A DNA stretch of 64,000 bases, taken from positions 3,286,001 through 3,350,000 of the forward strand of contig JACGCM010001655.1 of the NCBI GenBank assembly GCA_014058105.1, in the 5' to 3' direction. Shown piece by piece: positions 1-11,262 of the stretch; the stretch's first letter is position 1; every line of letters begins with the position of its first letter. Source of the stretch: Kingdonia uniflora (taxonomy: Eukaryota > Streptophyta > Magnoliopsida > Ranunculales > Circaeasteraceae). The position numbers and the translations under genes are program-made. The notes beneath the pieces were generated by a model. The model saw only the letters and a list, made by a program, of their open reading frames with translations, had not been told where the DNA came from and did not search any database.

Positions 1-955
1 TGACTACAGATAGTCCCTTTGAATGAAGAACCCTCTCCTTTGAACTCCCCTTTCTAATCAAACTTCCAATTAGCCTTGAATCCCAATTTGTTTTTGTCGT
101 CTTTCTTGTCGATTTTCAAGTACTTGCCTTCAATGGCAATTGCTTTAACGGTAACGTCCTCGATATTTTCTACCTTGAAGAGCTTCAATTCTCTTCTAAT
201 GGACTCCGATAAACCCCCCGTATACCTCATGAGCACGTCGTACTCATCTATGTTAACATTCAAAACCAACACCTGGTTATAAAATTCTTTAGTGAATTGT
301 GCCATTTATACCACCGCTTTTGTTCATACCCAATCGGATTGAATTGCTTCCTCACCAAAACCTTGAATTCCTTCTTACTCAAACTTCCAACATCATGTCG
401 TTTCTGATAGGATTTCCACCATGCTAGTGAGTGACTCGTGAATTTCAAAGAAAAGAAGCAAATATTCTGAGCGTTTGAATATTCATCAATGGAAAAATAG
501 GTCTCCAACCTATCTAACCAATTAGCTAATTTCTCGGCATCGACAGAACCATCGAAAACCAGAATCTCAATCTTAAAGCCAATATGAAGATTACCCATAA
601 GATTCGTTGACTTACTAGAACCTGGGCGCTCCTTGACGGACTCGAGATCACTAGAATCATTGAATACCGGAACGCCCTCGTCACCATCCACCTCCATAAC
701 CCCTTTTATTTTTGAATGGCTTCCCCGACTCGTCAAAGCAGAATCCAATGCGAGGTTTATAAGATGTAATTGTTCTACTAACTCCGCTACAGTAGAAGTT
801 AGGGTAGAAACTATCGTTTCCAAAACCGTAATTTTCTCGTTGGGATGATCCATCTCCAAATCGCTCTTCTTCTTTGAATTAGTTTTGCGATGGATCATCA
901 ATGGACTCACGAGCTTCTCCATCGTTTGCTTGAGACGGTCACGTATAGAGACCAT
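1..955 (-). pseudogene. gag: gag of element A, frameshifted
   Basis: Gag builds the retrotransposon particle and binds the element's RNA. Translation starts near 955, about 40 nt inside the PBS, and runs to about 260. The N-terminal third is charged and Lys/Glu/Ser-rich. The core (LANWLDRLETYF, then LAWWKSYQKRHD at roughly residues 145-190) is typical of plant Ty3/gypsy gag. The frame is lost near 300; the downstream part, with YTGGLSESIRREL, continues at 305-54 in another frame, so there is at least one frameshift. The zinc knuckle expected after this would fall at or beyond the left edge. The homologous gag at 33131-32772 supports the continuation. Confidence 0.85.
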
Positions 956-993
956 ACACCACAATTAACCCCCCGAGAATCAAAACTGGAAAA

Positions 994-1003
994 CTGATAC
1001 CAC
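994..1003 (-). other. Primer binding site of element A (tRNA-Met type)
   Basis: The minus strand reads TGGTATCAG directly inside the LTR, matching the 3' end of initiator tRNA-Met used by many plant retrotransposons. The copies in the related complex are at about 33846-33854 (same sequence) and 37165-37173 (one change). Confidence 0.8.
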
Positions 1004-1004
1004 T

Positions 1005-1548
1005 TAATCCATAATATGATTGAGAATCCTATGTTAGTAGAGAAATACGAAGAACACCAATCATTTTGGAAAATAGAGAATTCAATTACTTAAGAACAAA
1101 GTAATTACAGGATGAAAAACTCTCAAACCCTAGGTTCTCTTAAAACTCTTTCAAATCCAACATAGAACAATAATCTAAACTCTAGATAATTAACTCTAGC
1201 CTAGGCTTGCCCTTTTATAGAGGATGCAAGTCCTAGATACAATCCAACTCGAAATCCAACTCTAATCCAACTCTAAAAGGTATTTAAAACTCTTAAACTA
1301 GAACTGGAATTACGATAGTCGTTCGACAACTCGTTCGAACGAACCCAAACTCGTTCGAGCAAAAATAGGCCTCTGGGCCAAATTCCTGAGGACATGACAA
1401 CTCGTTCGAATGACACTTAAAGTCGTTCAAACGATATATGGCTCTGGGCCAAAATTCCTGCGAACATGTCAACTTGTTCGAACGATACTCCAACTCGTTA
1501 GAACGACAATGACAATTCTTCAAAAACATACTAGATCCTCCTGGATCA
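1005..1548 (-). repeat. 5' LTR of element A
   Basis: About 544 bp. It starts on the minus strand with TGATCCAGGAGG and ends next to the PBS. It contains a TATA box (CTATAAAAGGGC, near 1214) and, upstream of it in U3, three exact TTCGAA palindromes (1334, 1405, 1477) with further near copies. The short ORF seen here on the minus strand (1293-1607) is a by-product of this repeat array. LTR edges agree with those of the related complex at 28690-37667. Confidence 0.85.
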
Positions 1549-1631
1549 TTGTGTAAGTCACATACATAATGTACGAGTCTGGTATTGAGGTAGTTCATGT
1601 TTGGCATAGGTCAAGGGACATGTCTCTATAA
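1549..1631 (-). repeat. Fragment of the 3' LTR of element B
   Basis: These 83 bp align with 14003-14080, the outer part of B's 5' LTR; both share GGTATTGAGGTAGTT and a GTC(A/G)AGGGACA block. The rest of this LTR lies beyond element A, outside the window. Confidence 0.82.
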
Positions 1632-1644
1632 CTGCCCCCTCGTA
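1632..1644 (-). other. Polypurine tract of element B
   Basis: The minus strand reads CGAGGGGGCAG directly before the LTR fragment, the expected plus-strand primer position. Confidence 0.7.
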
Positions 1645-1895
1645 ACTAAAGGCACAGGTCGAGGAACATGTGGCTTCAGTTGAGAATCGTCCATTGAATG
1701 TTTGTGTGTCTGAATTAGGAAATGCATGTTGTAGAAGGGGAATGGTTTGGGAATTATAACTTATGTATTGGAGATTAGATTTGGTATTGATTGTGTTGAG
1801 GGGATTGATGTATTTGGCTGTTGGGTTTCACAGGAAATACTATTTTGAATGATGACTGCCCTGGATCTCTGTCCTTGCATTGAATGTTGTCCTTC

Positions 1896-1903
1896 TATAA
1901 ATA
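1896..1903 (+). promoter_or_regulatory. TATA box of the short antisense unit of element B
   Basis: A plus-strand TATAAATA lies about 130 nt before the homology block of the short ORF at about 2030-2312. Element C has the same box at the same distance (50985, ORF at 51120). Confidence 0.5.
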
Positions 1904-2029
1904 CTGTTGATATTGTATCGCCGGCTATATCCCTATAAGAGTACTCTGTCTCTTGACATATTCGGTGATTTTTCCCAATATTGAGAATGGTGACTACTAG
2001 ACCACAAGTATATGAAGCTAGGGTTCTTG

Positions 2030-2312
2030 CAGTAGAATAAAAGCTACAGTTTTGATATTTTGGCAACCAACCATTGGATTTGCCCACTCTTATACTTGTT
2101 ATGCTTATATATCATGGGATGACGGACGAGGAAGTAGTGGAGGCTAAGAATAACTATTATCAGATGTGGCAGTTCCATCATTTAATTCTATCAGGTGAGC
2201 AGTATTGAGTATGTCTTCATCTTCTTGCAAAGGATGTCATTAATGAGGCAAATGAGGAAGCCGGTGTACATTCTAGGAAGTACTGCCGTTATCCTACAAA
2301 TGATTTGGCTCT
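2030..2312 (+). pseudogene. Short antisense ORF of element B (homologue of 51120-51377 in C)
   Basis: Function unknown. The ORF is degenerate; I found it by comparing translations with element C. Shared blocks in order are a GNxxLD motif, a Tyr/Trp-containing block followed by LS..N/EQY, then KDV..ANEEAG matched by DDVDAENR..EDEEAG in C, and a Tyr/Cys-rich end (SRKYCRYP vs LYKNCPAY). The frame shifts once before the GNxxLD block and is then open except for one in-frame stop (after SGEQY). It lies on the strand opposite gag-pol, between the 3' LTR and the main antisense gene. No known domain is recognised; the acidic middle and the paired Cys/Tyr end are the only visible traits. Confidence 0.5.
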
Positions 2313-3112
2313 ATAGGAGGCAATCTCTTCTTTTTTTCTCTTTCTTAGGCGATAGAGGTTACGGGAGAAGAGATGGTGGTGGTGGATTCAGATTGGAAAT
2401 ATTCTTCTAATCTTCAGATTGGAAGTATGCTTCTATCTGTTACAACTATCTTCATTTTCTAACAGTAGTATTTCATACGTAAGAAGCTTCTAGTGCTCAA
2501 AGTGGAAGTATTGCTCATAACTGCTATATATTATAACCTGTAAATCTATCTATAGGAAGTTTTTTGAAAAAATTTCTTTTTGTAAAGAATTTTTAAGCTA
2601 ATGAAAATGTTTTATAGTAATACTGTATAATATATCAAACTAGAAATGAGCATGTTAAATTGAAAAAACCATATATCGGCCTGTGTGTGATGGATAATGT
2701 GAGATAAATACGTTAAATGGGAAAAACAGTAAATTGTATCGAATTGAAAGAATTTTATGGATCGAGCTTCTTATTATGACCTTGTAGTTGAATGGAAAAA
2801 ATAGTATTATGCATTTTAGCTGTGGGAATTATTGAGTGATACAGGTATAGGATTTGATAGATTATAAAATTAGGTCAAAAAAACATAAGGTCGAATATCT
2901 CAAATAATTAGAGTTTTCTCTAAGAAGATGGAATCAAATAAATTTATTAACATGATTTGAGGGTGTGTAAGTCATGGATAAGGGGGATTTGATACTTATC
3001 ATTTTATATGCTGAATGTGGGAGATTGTATGTGATCGTAATATGTATTTATAAATAATGTAGCAAATAGTAGTTTTAACTGATAAAATATGGTAAGGACT
3101 CATTCATAGAGA
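2313..3112. other. AT-rich spacer in element B
   Basis: After a GGTGGTGGTGG-containing stretch the sequence is AT-rich with no coding frame on either strand and no repeat that I can match elsewhere in the window. Confidence 0.5.
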
Positions 3113-3490
3113 GCTCGGCATGCGTCTGAGGGGCATTTAGCGATAAATGTTGCTGACGTTTGTGAGAGGATATTTGGGCAGCTATATTATGATGCCAACT
3201 TGCCTGAATCTGTAATATAGTTTGATGGTTTAACTTCGAGGACGAGGGAGAATGAGGTTGGTCGTCACTTTTGGTGTGAGGTATTTCATGAATTAATCGC
3301 TGAGCCTGAAGCTTGAAAAACTGCAGTGAAGAAAATTACCCTAGAAGAAATAGGTGAGGAAGATGAGAAAATTACTGAAAATATACTTATTAGATGTGGT
3401 GCTCTAGGGAATCTTGGTTGTTTCATGTATGATTATGTTTATGAGGGCAAACTTCAGTTAGTTCGAATAAATGCAAGTAAAATAGAGTAA
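3113..3490 (+). pseudogene. Unrecognised broken ORF on the antisense strand of element B
   Basis: One plus-strand frame reads for about 125 codons with only two internal stops (a TAG after LPESVI and a TGA after AEPEA) and ends at TAA TAA. Visible features are INVADVCERIFGQLYYD, a Trp/His/Cys block (GRHFWCEVFHELI), an acidic Lys/Glu stretch (TLEEIGEEDEKITEN) and GCFMYDYVYEGKLQL. No ATG opens the frame, so it may be an internal exon or a captured host fragment. I see no counterpart in element C. The family is not recognised and no function is inferred. Confidence 0.35.
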
Positions 3491-3878
3491 TAATGTTGTT
3501 GTTCGGAATTTGCTCCTTGTTTTTCTGTTGATGTTGTTGAAAATAAATTTAAAATTGTGTATCATTGGAAATGACATTTGAATTTGTATAAGTCAGAGGA
3601 ATAGGTGAATTGGATTATGATTATTAGTTTGTTATTGGAGGCATAGTTCGATGAGTGCAAGGGGAGTGTATAATCATGAGTATTGGAAAGTATGAAAGGG
3701 ATTTAGGTAGGAGAGAGCGAGATACATTTAAATATAGGACTTGGGGTAATGATGGAAAAATATTTTTACCCAAAAGGTAGGAATCATCTAACAGGAATAG
3801 TTGAAGGGACGCCTCGGTCCCAAACTCGAGGGCGGCTTGTGTGAGCCCCAACAACTGCCAGCGCTTAGAGAGTGAAAG

Positions 3879-3886
3879 TATAAATA
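3879..3886 (+). promoter_or_regulatory. TATA box of the main antisense gene of element B
   Basis: TATAAATA on the plus strand, followed by a leader that resembles the leader exon of element C around 52180. A leader intron probably ends at the AG at about 4353 (CTGCATGTAG), as one ends at 52550 in C. Confidence 0.45.
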
Positions 3887-4410
3887 ATCTCCCTTCATCT
3901 TCATACAAGCATTTTCAAAAAATAGGGAGACAGAGGTCTAGCAAGAGAGAGGAAAAATTAAGTTGCATAAATTTTAGAGAGAGGGCAAATAAAAGTAGTC
4001 ACCGCTGCTGGAGGGAAAAGGGGTGTGCCATTGTGGAGTTTGAAAAAAAATATCTGTTACGCAGTTCTGCTATGAAAGAGGAGGCGTGCGATATCAATGA
4101 TATGTTTTTCTGACGTTGATGGTTAGTAGGCTACTCTTAAATTTACTGATTCTGTGTTGATAATTATCATAGGTTGATGTATGTGAAGATTACTATTTTG
4201 TGTATATTTGAATTTTTAAAAATTTGCTATATTAAGAATTTTGTGAAATGCTGTTTTCTTGTTTTAGTGAGGAGTATTTATTGAAAAATATTTATGTGAC
4301 TGTATATAATTTTTTTAAAGAAATTTGATTGGAATACCTGGACCTGCATGTAGGTAGAGGTGTAAGAAAGTTCTCTAAAAATAAGCCTTAACTTCGAGCA
4401 TATTGTGAAG

Positions 4411-7400
4411 ATGGAGGCTTCGACCTCTGGTCGCTTGATTAATGATGTACCTGTAGAAGTTGATAGAGTAGAATGTGTGGAGTCCGAGCCAATAACAAAT
4501 AGCTTAGATGCGATAAAGTTAGAGGTGGAGGGGAAGAATAAATTAGATTTTCTAGATTTCCCTGGTGACTACTTACCATATCCTATAGGTTCAGATGTGT
4601 TCAGCAAGTTTTACAAAATTAAAGGTAACTTAGGCAGTGTATGGGGTGAGGTGATATAACATGTTGGGAGGTCATTAAGGGGGTGTACTATTGAAACTGG
4701 TGATTTATTGTTGACTGATTTGGAGCATGAGAAACGTGAAAGGGAAGTAGATGAGTCTATTTCCCTTGAATGCTTCAATGGGGATGTAAAAAGTCATTTG
4801 GATGAGAGATTTTTGTGCTACCTTGCCCAGTTAGATTATGGGTTAATGGTGCCTTTAAGCAATCTTGCGAAAGATATTATGAATATTATTGAGGCTTGCC
4901 CAACCCAACTGAATAGGAACATGAGGTAGGTGAAAAATGTTTACGATAATTTGAATAGGATGTAGGCTTTTAAGGGAGTGAAGATGAGAATAACCCCTTT
5001 AGAAGTTTTCCTGTATTATACTATAAAATACTATACGGCGCCTAGGGGAACGTACTTCTCTTCCAGTTCATCTCGACCTTAATTCTTCAACCAAAATTTG
5101 ACAGGACGAGTGCGGAAAGATAATATGATATGGGTGAAAGTCTATTGTCTCTAACGAGTGGGCAAAAACCCCATGGGTCTTATATATAAAACTTTTAAAA
5201 AAAGTAAGTAATTGTTTGCGATATCGAACTGTTGTTTTGTTTTATCGTCTTGTGTGTATGTAGCAATATTTGAGAGGGATTGGAGCTCGAGGATGTACTG
5301 AGCGCGCTCAAGATAAGTAGGTTCATGATGGCTAACAGCAGGTCGAAAATTTTTGAGAAGTCTCAAGCCAAAAGAAAAATAATTGTAATAGATGTGCCCT
5401 CAGCAGATGAAGAAAAGTTAGCATCGAATGCCGGAGCATGTCCAACAATAGTAAAGGCTACACCGATGTCCTTGAAGTCGAAGCCTGTAGGGGCTACATC
5501 TAGTTAATTATATCAAAGGCATCAGAAGAGGAAGAATGTAAAAGTTGATGGTTTGAACTCTATGACTATGGAGAGTGGGGAGGTCGCAATGAGCTCGAAA
5601 AAGAAAAATGTGGAACCTCCTGCTGCAGTTAGTGAAGTAAAAGAAGCTGGGACCAGTCCAATTGTGGTGGATAAGTTGTTGGTTGTGGAAATAAGTTGAG
5701 GGTGGTAGCTCGAGAAAACTCTGAGGGTTTTGACACAGCTGCTAAACTAAAGTTTCGTAGGGTGAGTGCAACACTACGACTTGTTCCATTCGTGTGAAAT
5801 CTTTGAACTGAATTGATCTTTTTGTTGTAGGTTTCTCGTGTGTTGAAAGAAATCTATCTCAGGTTTGAGAATGGGAAGAAAAAGCTCGATAAGAGAATTG
5901 CTCAGCTCAAGGAAGATTTAGTGCAGGAGAGGGTACATTCGAACCCTGCGATAAAAGACTTGAGGGATTCATTCCAAGTAACTATGCTCGAGCTCGCAGA
6001 AGAGGTGAAAAAGAATGTGGAGGAAGTTTCAGTTTCTCGTGACAATATCAGTCAGAAGTTCCATGAGGTTGGGTATTCTCTGGCCGATATTGCTGCTATA
6101 ATGGAGGGGCGATTTGTAAAGGTGTATGAGCTCGGCGTAGAAGAGGAGTCAGATGTTAAAGTTAACTCTTGTCAAAAGACTGTGAAAGGCTTGGATGTGG
6201 TATCCGCTAGGACTGATTTAGAGAACCAAGGTGGAGAGGATGAGAAGGTAGAGTAAACATCGAATCATTGATTTTTTGAAGTAATGACTTTTATTATATG
6301 GAATGCATTTGGAGGATAAATATGGAGTAGTCTAAGATAGGTTCTAAATATTGATTTGTAGGAACTTAAATGCTTGTGCCTCATAATTGAGGATTTAGAG
6401 AAAGAGCTCGCTAAGGAGCAAAACTCTTTGACAACTCTATTGACTTCGTACACGGGGCATTAGGTTAGAAAATAACTCAAAATTTTGGATTTTTTTTATA
6501 TGTAACTTTTCTAGGGTTTCATAAGAGAATATTGAAAAGTAATGTATGAGGACATATAGGAATAATTTGAATATTGAAATCTTTGTTAGTTTCTGTATTA
6601 GGTAAGAGATAACAAAAGTAACTTAAGAAGTGCATAATCAACTCTTTTTGTAATGTGAGTGAAATAATGAGTGTGTGAAAAAGAAATGTATACCTTGAAA
6701 TATGATAGAATTAGCCAGGCATCGGATTCTTAGATGTATATGGAATTGACACCAGAGCAAAAAAGTTTCTTAACTTGAGGGTTAAGTATCATCTCACCGT
6801 GTTGTTTGGGATAGATATAACCAGCAGTTAGATATGTGGGTAATGTAGTAAAATGTACAATATATTGATTATTTCTGTGATGTAACGCTGAATCAAACTA
6901 TTTGTTCAGTCTGAGTTAGAAACTCTAGTATCGAGTGAAGAACATACTCTTCAATGCAATCATGAGTTTAAGCTCAAATTTGATAGGATTAAATTGGCAA
7001 ATGAAGATAGTATGGATCAATATGTCAAAGTAGAGATCAACTGGCTTGTGAAGGCAGATAAGACTATGAACGATCTGACCCAGCAGATTGAACGTAATGA
7101 TACAGAAAAGGAAAAATTACAGGGTGAGCTAGCTGGTGTTCAGAATGAAGTAGCGAAGTTAGAGAGTACAATAGAATTATTGGGGGCAAAAGGTAAGGAT
7201 ACAGATATCGCGCAATATCGCATCAATATGCTAGAGGTGGAAGCAAAAGAGCTGAAGGACAATCTTGTTAGTTTGAGGGGGCAATTGGATAAGAAGGAAA
7301 TCGAACTGGTGAAAGTGTGAGCTGATTTGGCGAGTACCAAAAGTAAAGTGGAGAAGCTGAGTGAGGCCGTACAAGTAAAAGATGTTAGTTTTCAGAGCAC

Positions 7401-8223
7401 TCAAAATCAATGTGATAAACTTAATGCATGAGTAGTGAAGTTGAAGGAAGACTTGGCAAGTTTGCATGGCAAGAAGGTGGAGGTTATAGGGAGATCAATT
7501 AAGAGAAAGACTGACGTCAAGATGGCAACTGCGAAGGGTAATGTGGTTAGTACCTAGGCTCAAATCAAAGGGTTGGAGGCAGATTTGGTTGTCGCTCGTG
7601 TTGCCGTAAAGAAAGCTAAAAAGCGAGCGAGAGAGAGTGGTCATAGGTTAGAGGTTTCGTTCATCAAAGAGAAAGAGTTGAAAGAAGCTATTATAAGAAA
7701 GGATGAAATGTGAAAGAACGCTAGTGCTGAGGGAAGTAATGTACATGATGTAGAGTTATTGGCATTGCGTAGTAAACTTGAGGAGTTAAGAAAGAAAAAT
7801 CAAGTTGATCAAGAGAAGTCTATGGGGTTGTATGAATTGTCTGATGCTGTATCAGACTTAGAGTGATGCTTGGAGAGAGCATAGGCCCATTACGCATATT
7901 TGGATAAAAATTATAAGAAACTAAAGGTGAATTTTGCTGAGCTGGTCGTTTCAAACCGAAATAGGATTTCTATGGAAGAGGTACACTTAAGGGAGATAAT
8001 TGCAATAATTTCCTATTTTCTAGAAGAAGTAAAGAGGTTTGAGTTCAAAAGGGATACCTTGTATGACTGCTTAATATTCAAAGGTTGTATATGTAATGCT
8101 GAAATAGATCGAGATAACTGCCTGAACTCCATGAAAACTAGTATAGGCCCCATTACTACAGAACAAGCAGAGCGAAGAAGAGAGATTGTAGTTGCTCGAG
8201 CACCATATTTTATTGCTTTATGA
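4411..8223 (+). pseudogene. Main antisense gene of element B: PF04195-like N-terminal region, coiled-coil C-terminal exon
   Basis: Role unknown. Exons inferred from splice signals and frame: 4411-5203, 5264-5761, 5831-6247, 6362-6463, 6910-8223. Introns start GTAAGT (5204), GTGAGT (5762), GTAGAG (6248) and GTTAGA (6464), and each ends in AG. The last three introns keep frame. Exon 1 holds YLAQLDYGLMVPLSNLAKD then ACPTQLNRN, matching the 'putative gypsy type transposon' family (PF04195) pattern of a Gly/Leu/Pro block followed by QL.xN. Exon 2 is Lys/Ser-rich. Exons 3-5 are heptad-like and Glu/Lys-rich; exon 5 alone is about 437 codons with six stops, at TGA or TAG where CGA or CAG fits. Frameshifts occur near 5264 and 5700. 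The ATG at 4411 is preferred over the GTG at 4405. It is convergent with pol. Confidence 0.65.
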
Positions 8224-8559
8224 CCTCTAACGGTAGGGGAAAGTTCATCTAACCTTATGCAAGATAAACCTGTATAAGTAACCTACTGTTTATGTATTGT
8301 AGATGTGTAGATAGATGAAAACTAGTTTTACCTATGCTTTCTCTTGAGTCTTAGAGATAGTAGAGATCATGGATTGAAAGCTAGTATTACCTTTGTTTTA
8401 ATCATTGATATGTGTATAAATGTATTGATTAAAATCTAGTATTAACTTTGCTTTAATCTTTGAGATTTAGTAGATGCTACATATATGTCTGTAGAGAATA
8501 ATGTGGGAAAAATGTTGAAAGTTTTCATTTAGTAGAAAAGAATATACACATTGTTGGAG

Positions 8560-9500
8560 ATTGAAATCTCACTTTTGGAATGTAAGGAATTATAATAGAT
8601 GTATCCTGTATTCGAAAAATAGGTATTTAGCGATAATATCGTTCCTAGTATTCCAAAGGCTTGGTATTTGGACGCCTTTCTCTGTCTTGAGGTAGTATGA
8701 TCCAAGGCTTGTGCGGCCAACGATTAGAAATGGATCTTCCCAATTTTTTGCGAGCTTTTCAGCATTTAACTATTTTTTTCTCTTAGGGATCTTTCTGAGG
8801 ACTAGATAGTCGATTTGGAACTCATAATTTTGGGCTCTTCTGTTATGCGAGCTGGCTAGCATATGATGATATCGACCTTGGTTGGCAATAGCTCGAGCTC
8901 GGGTCTCATTGATCCAGTTCATATTGCAGGCTAGCTTGAACTAATTGTCCTCATCTATTAGCTCGTGATCTTTGACTGGATGGTGGTATCCTGTTGAGAT
9001 GGTGGCTTCAGTTCCATGAGCAAGGAGGATGGGGGAACATCCAGTTGATTGCCTCGGTATAGTACGGTATTCCCACAAGACATGAGGCAGTTACCGTATC
9101 CAATTTCCTTGGGGGTAGTATGGATTGGATAGGAAATAAATGATGTTGTATTTGTTGAGAAAAGCCACTACCTTTTCTCCAATGAACTGTGACCCATTAT
9201 CGATCTTAATCAGATGTGGGCATCCAAATAGTACGATAATATGTTCCCAGATAAGTGAGATGACTTCTTCTTCTCGAGTTTGACAAAGGGGAACTTCTTC
9301 TACCCATTTTGTAAAGTAATTTGTGGCTACGAGTAAGAACTTTCGGTTGCCCGGATAAACTGATCATCAATATAAGCTGCCTTTCCGAACCGTATAACGT
9401 TTGGAATTTTTGATCAATTATCGCACCATTTTGGATCTTCTAGAAGGGGCCTATCACACTCATTTTTTAGGCCAAGATAGGTAATAAAAGGCTTTCTCCA
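8560..9500 (-). pseudogene. int: Integrase of element B, degenerate
   Basis: Integrase inserts the cDNA copy into host DNA. Pieces recognisable on the minus strand are the region around 9420-9200 (remains of the catalytic core), 9100-8950 (a target-type block with IPYY.EAINW), and the C-terminal end at 8770-8590, where EKLAKNWEDPFLI and GSYYLKT match the same segment of element C (AESWEGPYVLY, GSYYQMT). Many stops and frame changes occur; no catalytic Asp/Glu set can be assigned with confidence. The end of this gene and the end of the plus-strand gene at 8223 face each other about 340 nt apart. Confidence 0.7.
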
Positions 9501-9589
9501 ATCATTGTCCTCCTCTTTATCGCCCTTAGTGTTGAACATGCATAAAATACTAGATAAATACTAAGGGTTAAAATTACTTTAATTTGGAG

Positions 9590-11160
9590 GTATCGTGCTT
9601 CTGTACCCAAGATCCTAGCTAAGTAAGCCAAGGAAACGGCATGTGATTAGATGAACTTTCCCCTACCGTTAGAGGTAGGGGAAATAGTTGAGAGTAGTGT
9701 GAATCTGCTCATCCTATCAGCAATAAGGGCTGCATTGTCGACCATTTTGCCATTCTTCTTGTACAGTCCGAAGTAATGGTAGACCATTAGCAATGAATAT
9801 GTATAGACTGATAGCTTAGGAACCCAAAGTTCCAGTGCTAAATCGAGCCCATCGATCAAGGCTTCGTACTCTATCACATTCTTCTTGACTTAATGAGCTT
9901 GGAAGTAGTACTTGAACTTCTGTGAAATATAAACGAGGGCTAGAAGGAGCCACATGATCTTGGAATATCTTTTCTCTTCTAGAGTGAGGGTTTTGCTGAT
10001 AAAATATACCAGCTTCTCAACCTTTCCTTCAAGTCAAATAAGAACCGAGCTAAGAGAGTTTTTGATAATTATGAGGTAGATAATCAATTCCTCATTGTCT
10101 ATTGGGGTACTTATTATAGGATACTTCCTCAGATAGGCTTTGATTTCTTAAAAAGCTATTTTGCATTTTTCTGTCCAATTGATCTCTTTATTGGGTCGAA
10201 TTTTTCCTCGATTGGTACATCCTTGAAGTAAGAAGTACATTCATCAGCATCAATGTGAAGACTTAGAGATGAACCAATTGATAGCGGTGATCTTTCCAGT
10301 GAGCTTCTGGATTTCTTTCTTTGTTGTATGGGCCAGCCTCATTCCCTTTCTAGCTAATGAGATGTCCTTGGAACTTGCCCGAGTGTACTCTGAATTGACA
10401 TTTATCAGGGTTGAGCCTCATCCTGTATGATCATAAAATAAAAAAGATCGCATCGAGATTCGTGATATGATCCTTCATCTGTATGCTTTTGTAGAGTAAA
10501 TCATCGATATATATTTTAACGATTTTCCCCAAGTATGCTTTGAACATTGTTGTCATTAACCTTTGATAACTCGCTCTGGCATTCTTCAATCGGAAAGGCA
10601 TGACTCTTTAACAGTGGATCCCTCTTTCAGTGATAAAAGTTGTCTTTTCCTGATCGTCGTCTTGAAGGGGTATCTGATTGTTTCCAGAAGTAGCATCCAT
10701 CATAGATAAGGGCTCATGGCCTGCTTTTGAATCTAGAATTTGATCGGAAGAGGAAAACTATCATTGGGAGTTTGTTTGGTTAGATCTAGGAAATCCACGT
10801 AAACTCAGACCTTCCCATTCTTTTTTGGAACTGTGACAATGTTGGAGATCCAATTCAGGTACTTAGCTTCTCGAATGAATCCAATTGTGATCAATTTATC
10901 GATTTTACTTTTGACTTCATCTCGAAGACGAGGTGATAGTCTTCTTTAATTCTATTTGACTGTCGTAGCGCTGTTGTTGATACTCAATTTATGACATTCC
11001 TTAGCTGGGTCAACTCCTAGCATTTCTTGAAAAGTCCAAGCGAAGACGTCCCGGCTCATTTGTAAAAATTGAACGAGGGCATCCTTTTCGTGTTGGACCA
11101 GCTTGGCGCCAATATAAGTACCTCTGCTTGGTCCATCGATGTCTATGTATTCTATTAGTT
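9590..11160 (-). pseudogene. pol: Reverse transcriptase and RNase H of element B, degenerate
   Basis: RT copies the element's RNA into DNA and RNase H removes the RNA. RT on the minus strand begins near 11160 (SRGTYIGAKL, then DVFAWTFQEM), continues with KIDKLITIGFIREAKYLNW and KKNGKV.VYVDFLDL (about 10910-10800) and a SFPLPI block, and loses its frame over the catalytic motif. RNase H is best seen at 9877-9647, with EYEALIDGLDLALEL followed by LSVYTYSLL, where the family usually has YSDS; the usual second Asp is replaced here. At least ten stops lie in the RT part, so it is inactive. Confidence 0.8.
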
Positions 11161-11262
11161 CCTCTGTTTAAGGCTGGCCATTGGCATGACCTGCTTTCTG
11201 TAATTGCTACACAGCAAATCTGTCAGATGTGTCAAGTCGGCAGGGACAATATTTTTGCAAGC

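Larger units (their letters stand above)
1..1548 (-). mobile_element. Element A: Ty3/gypsy retrotransposon, 5' part (LTR, PBS, gag), cut by window edge
   Basis: On the minus strand this reads LTR (1548 to 1005), a primer site (TGGTATCAG at 1002-994, like the initiator tRNA-Met site of many plant LTR elements), then gag. Pol and the 3' LTR lie left of the window. LTR and gag both match the family of the three-LTR complex at 28690-37667. The right boundary is firm: sequence after 1548 (TTGTGTAAGTCAC) continues the 3' LTR of element B and matches TTGTGTATGTCAC at 14003 in B's other LTR. A therefore sits inside B's LTR; the expected target duplication is TTGTG, with its second copy outside the window. 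Confidence 0.88.

Noticed and set aside
1293..1607. 104-codon minus-strand frame with repeated SNEL/QEF units
   Set aside because: It lies wholly in the LTR of element A and reads through the TTCGAA-containing repeats; it crosses the LTR end at 1548.
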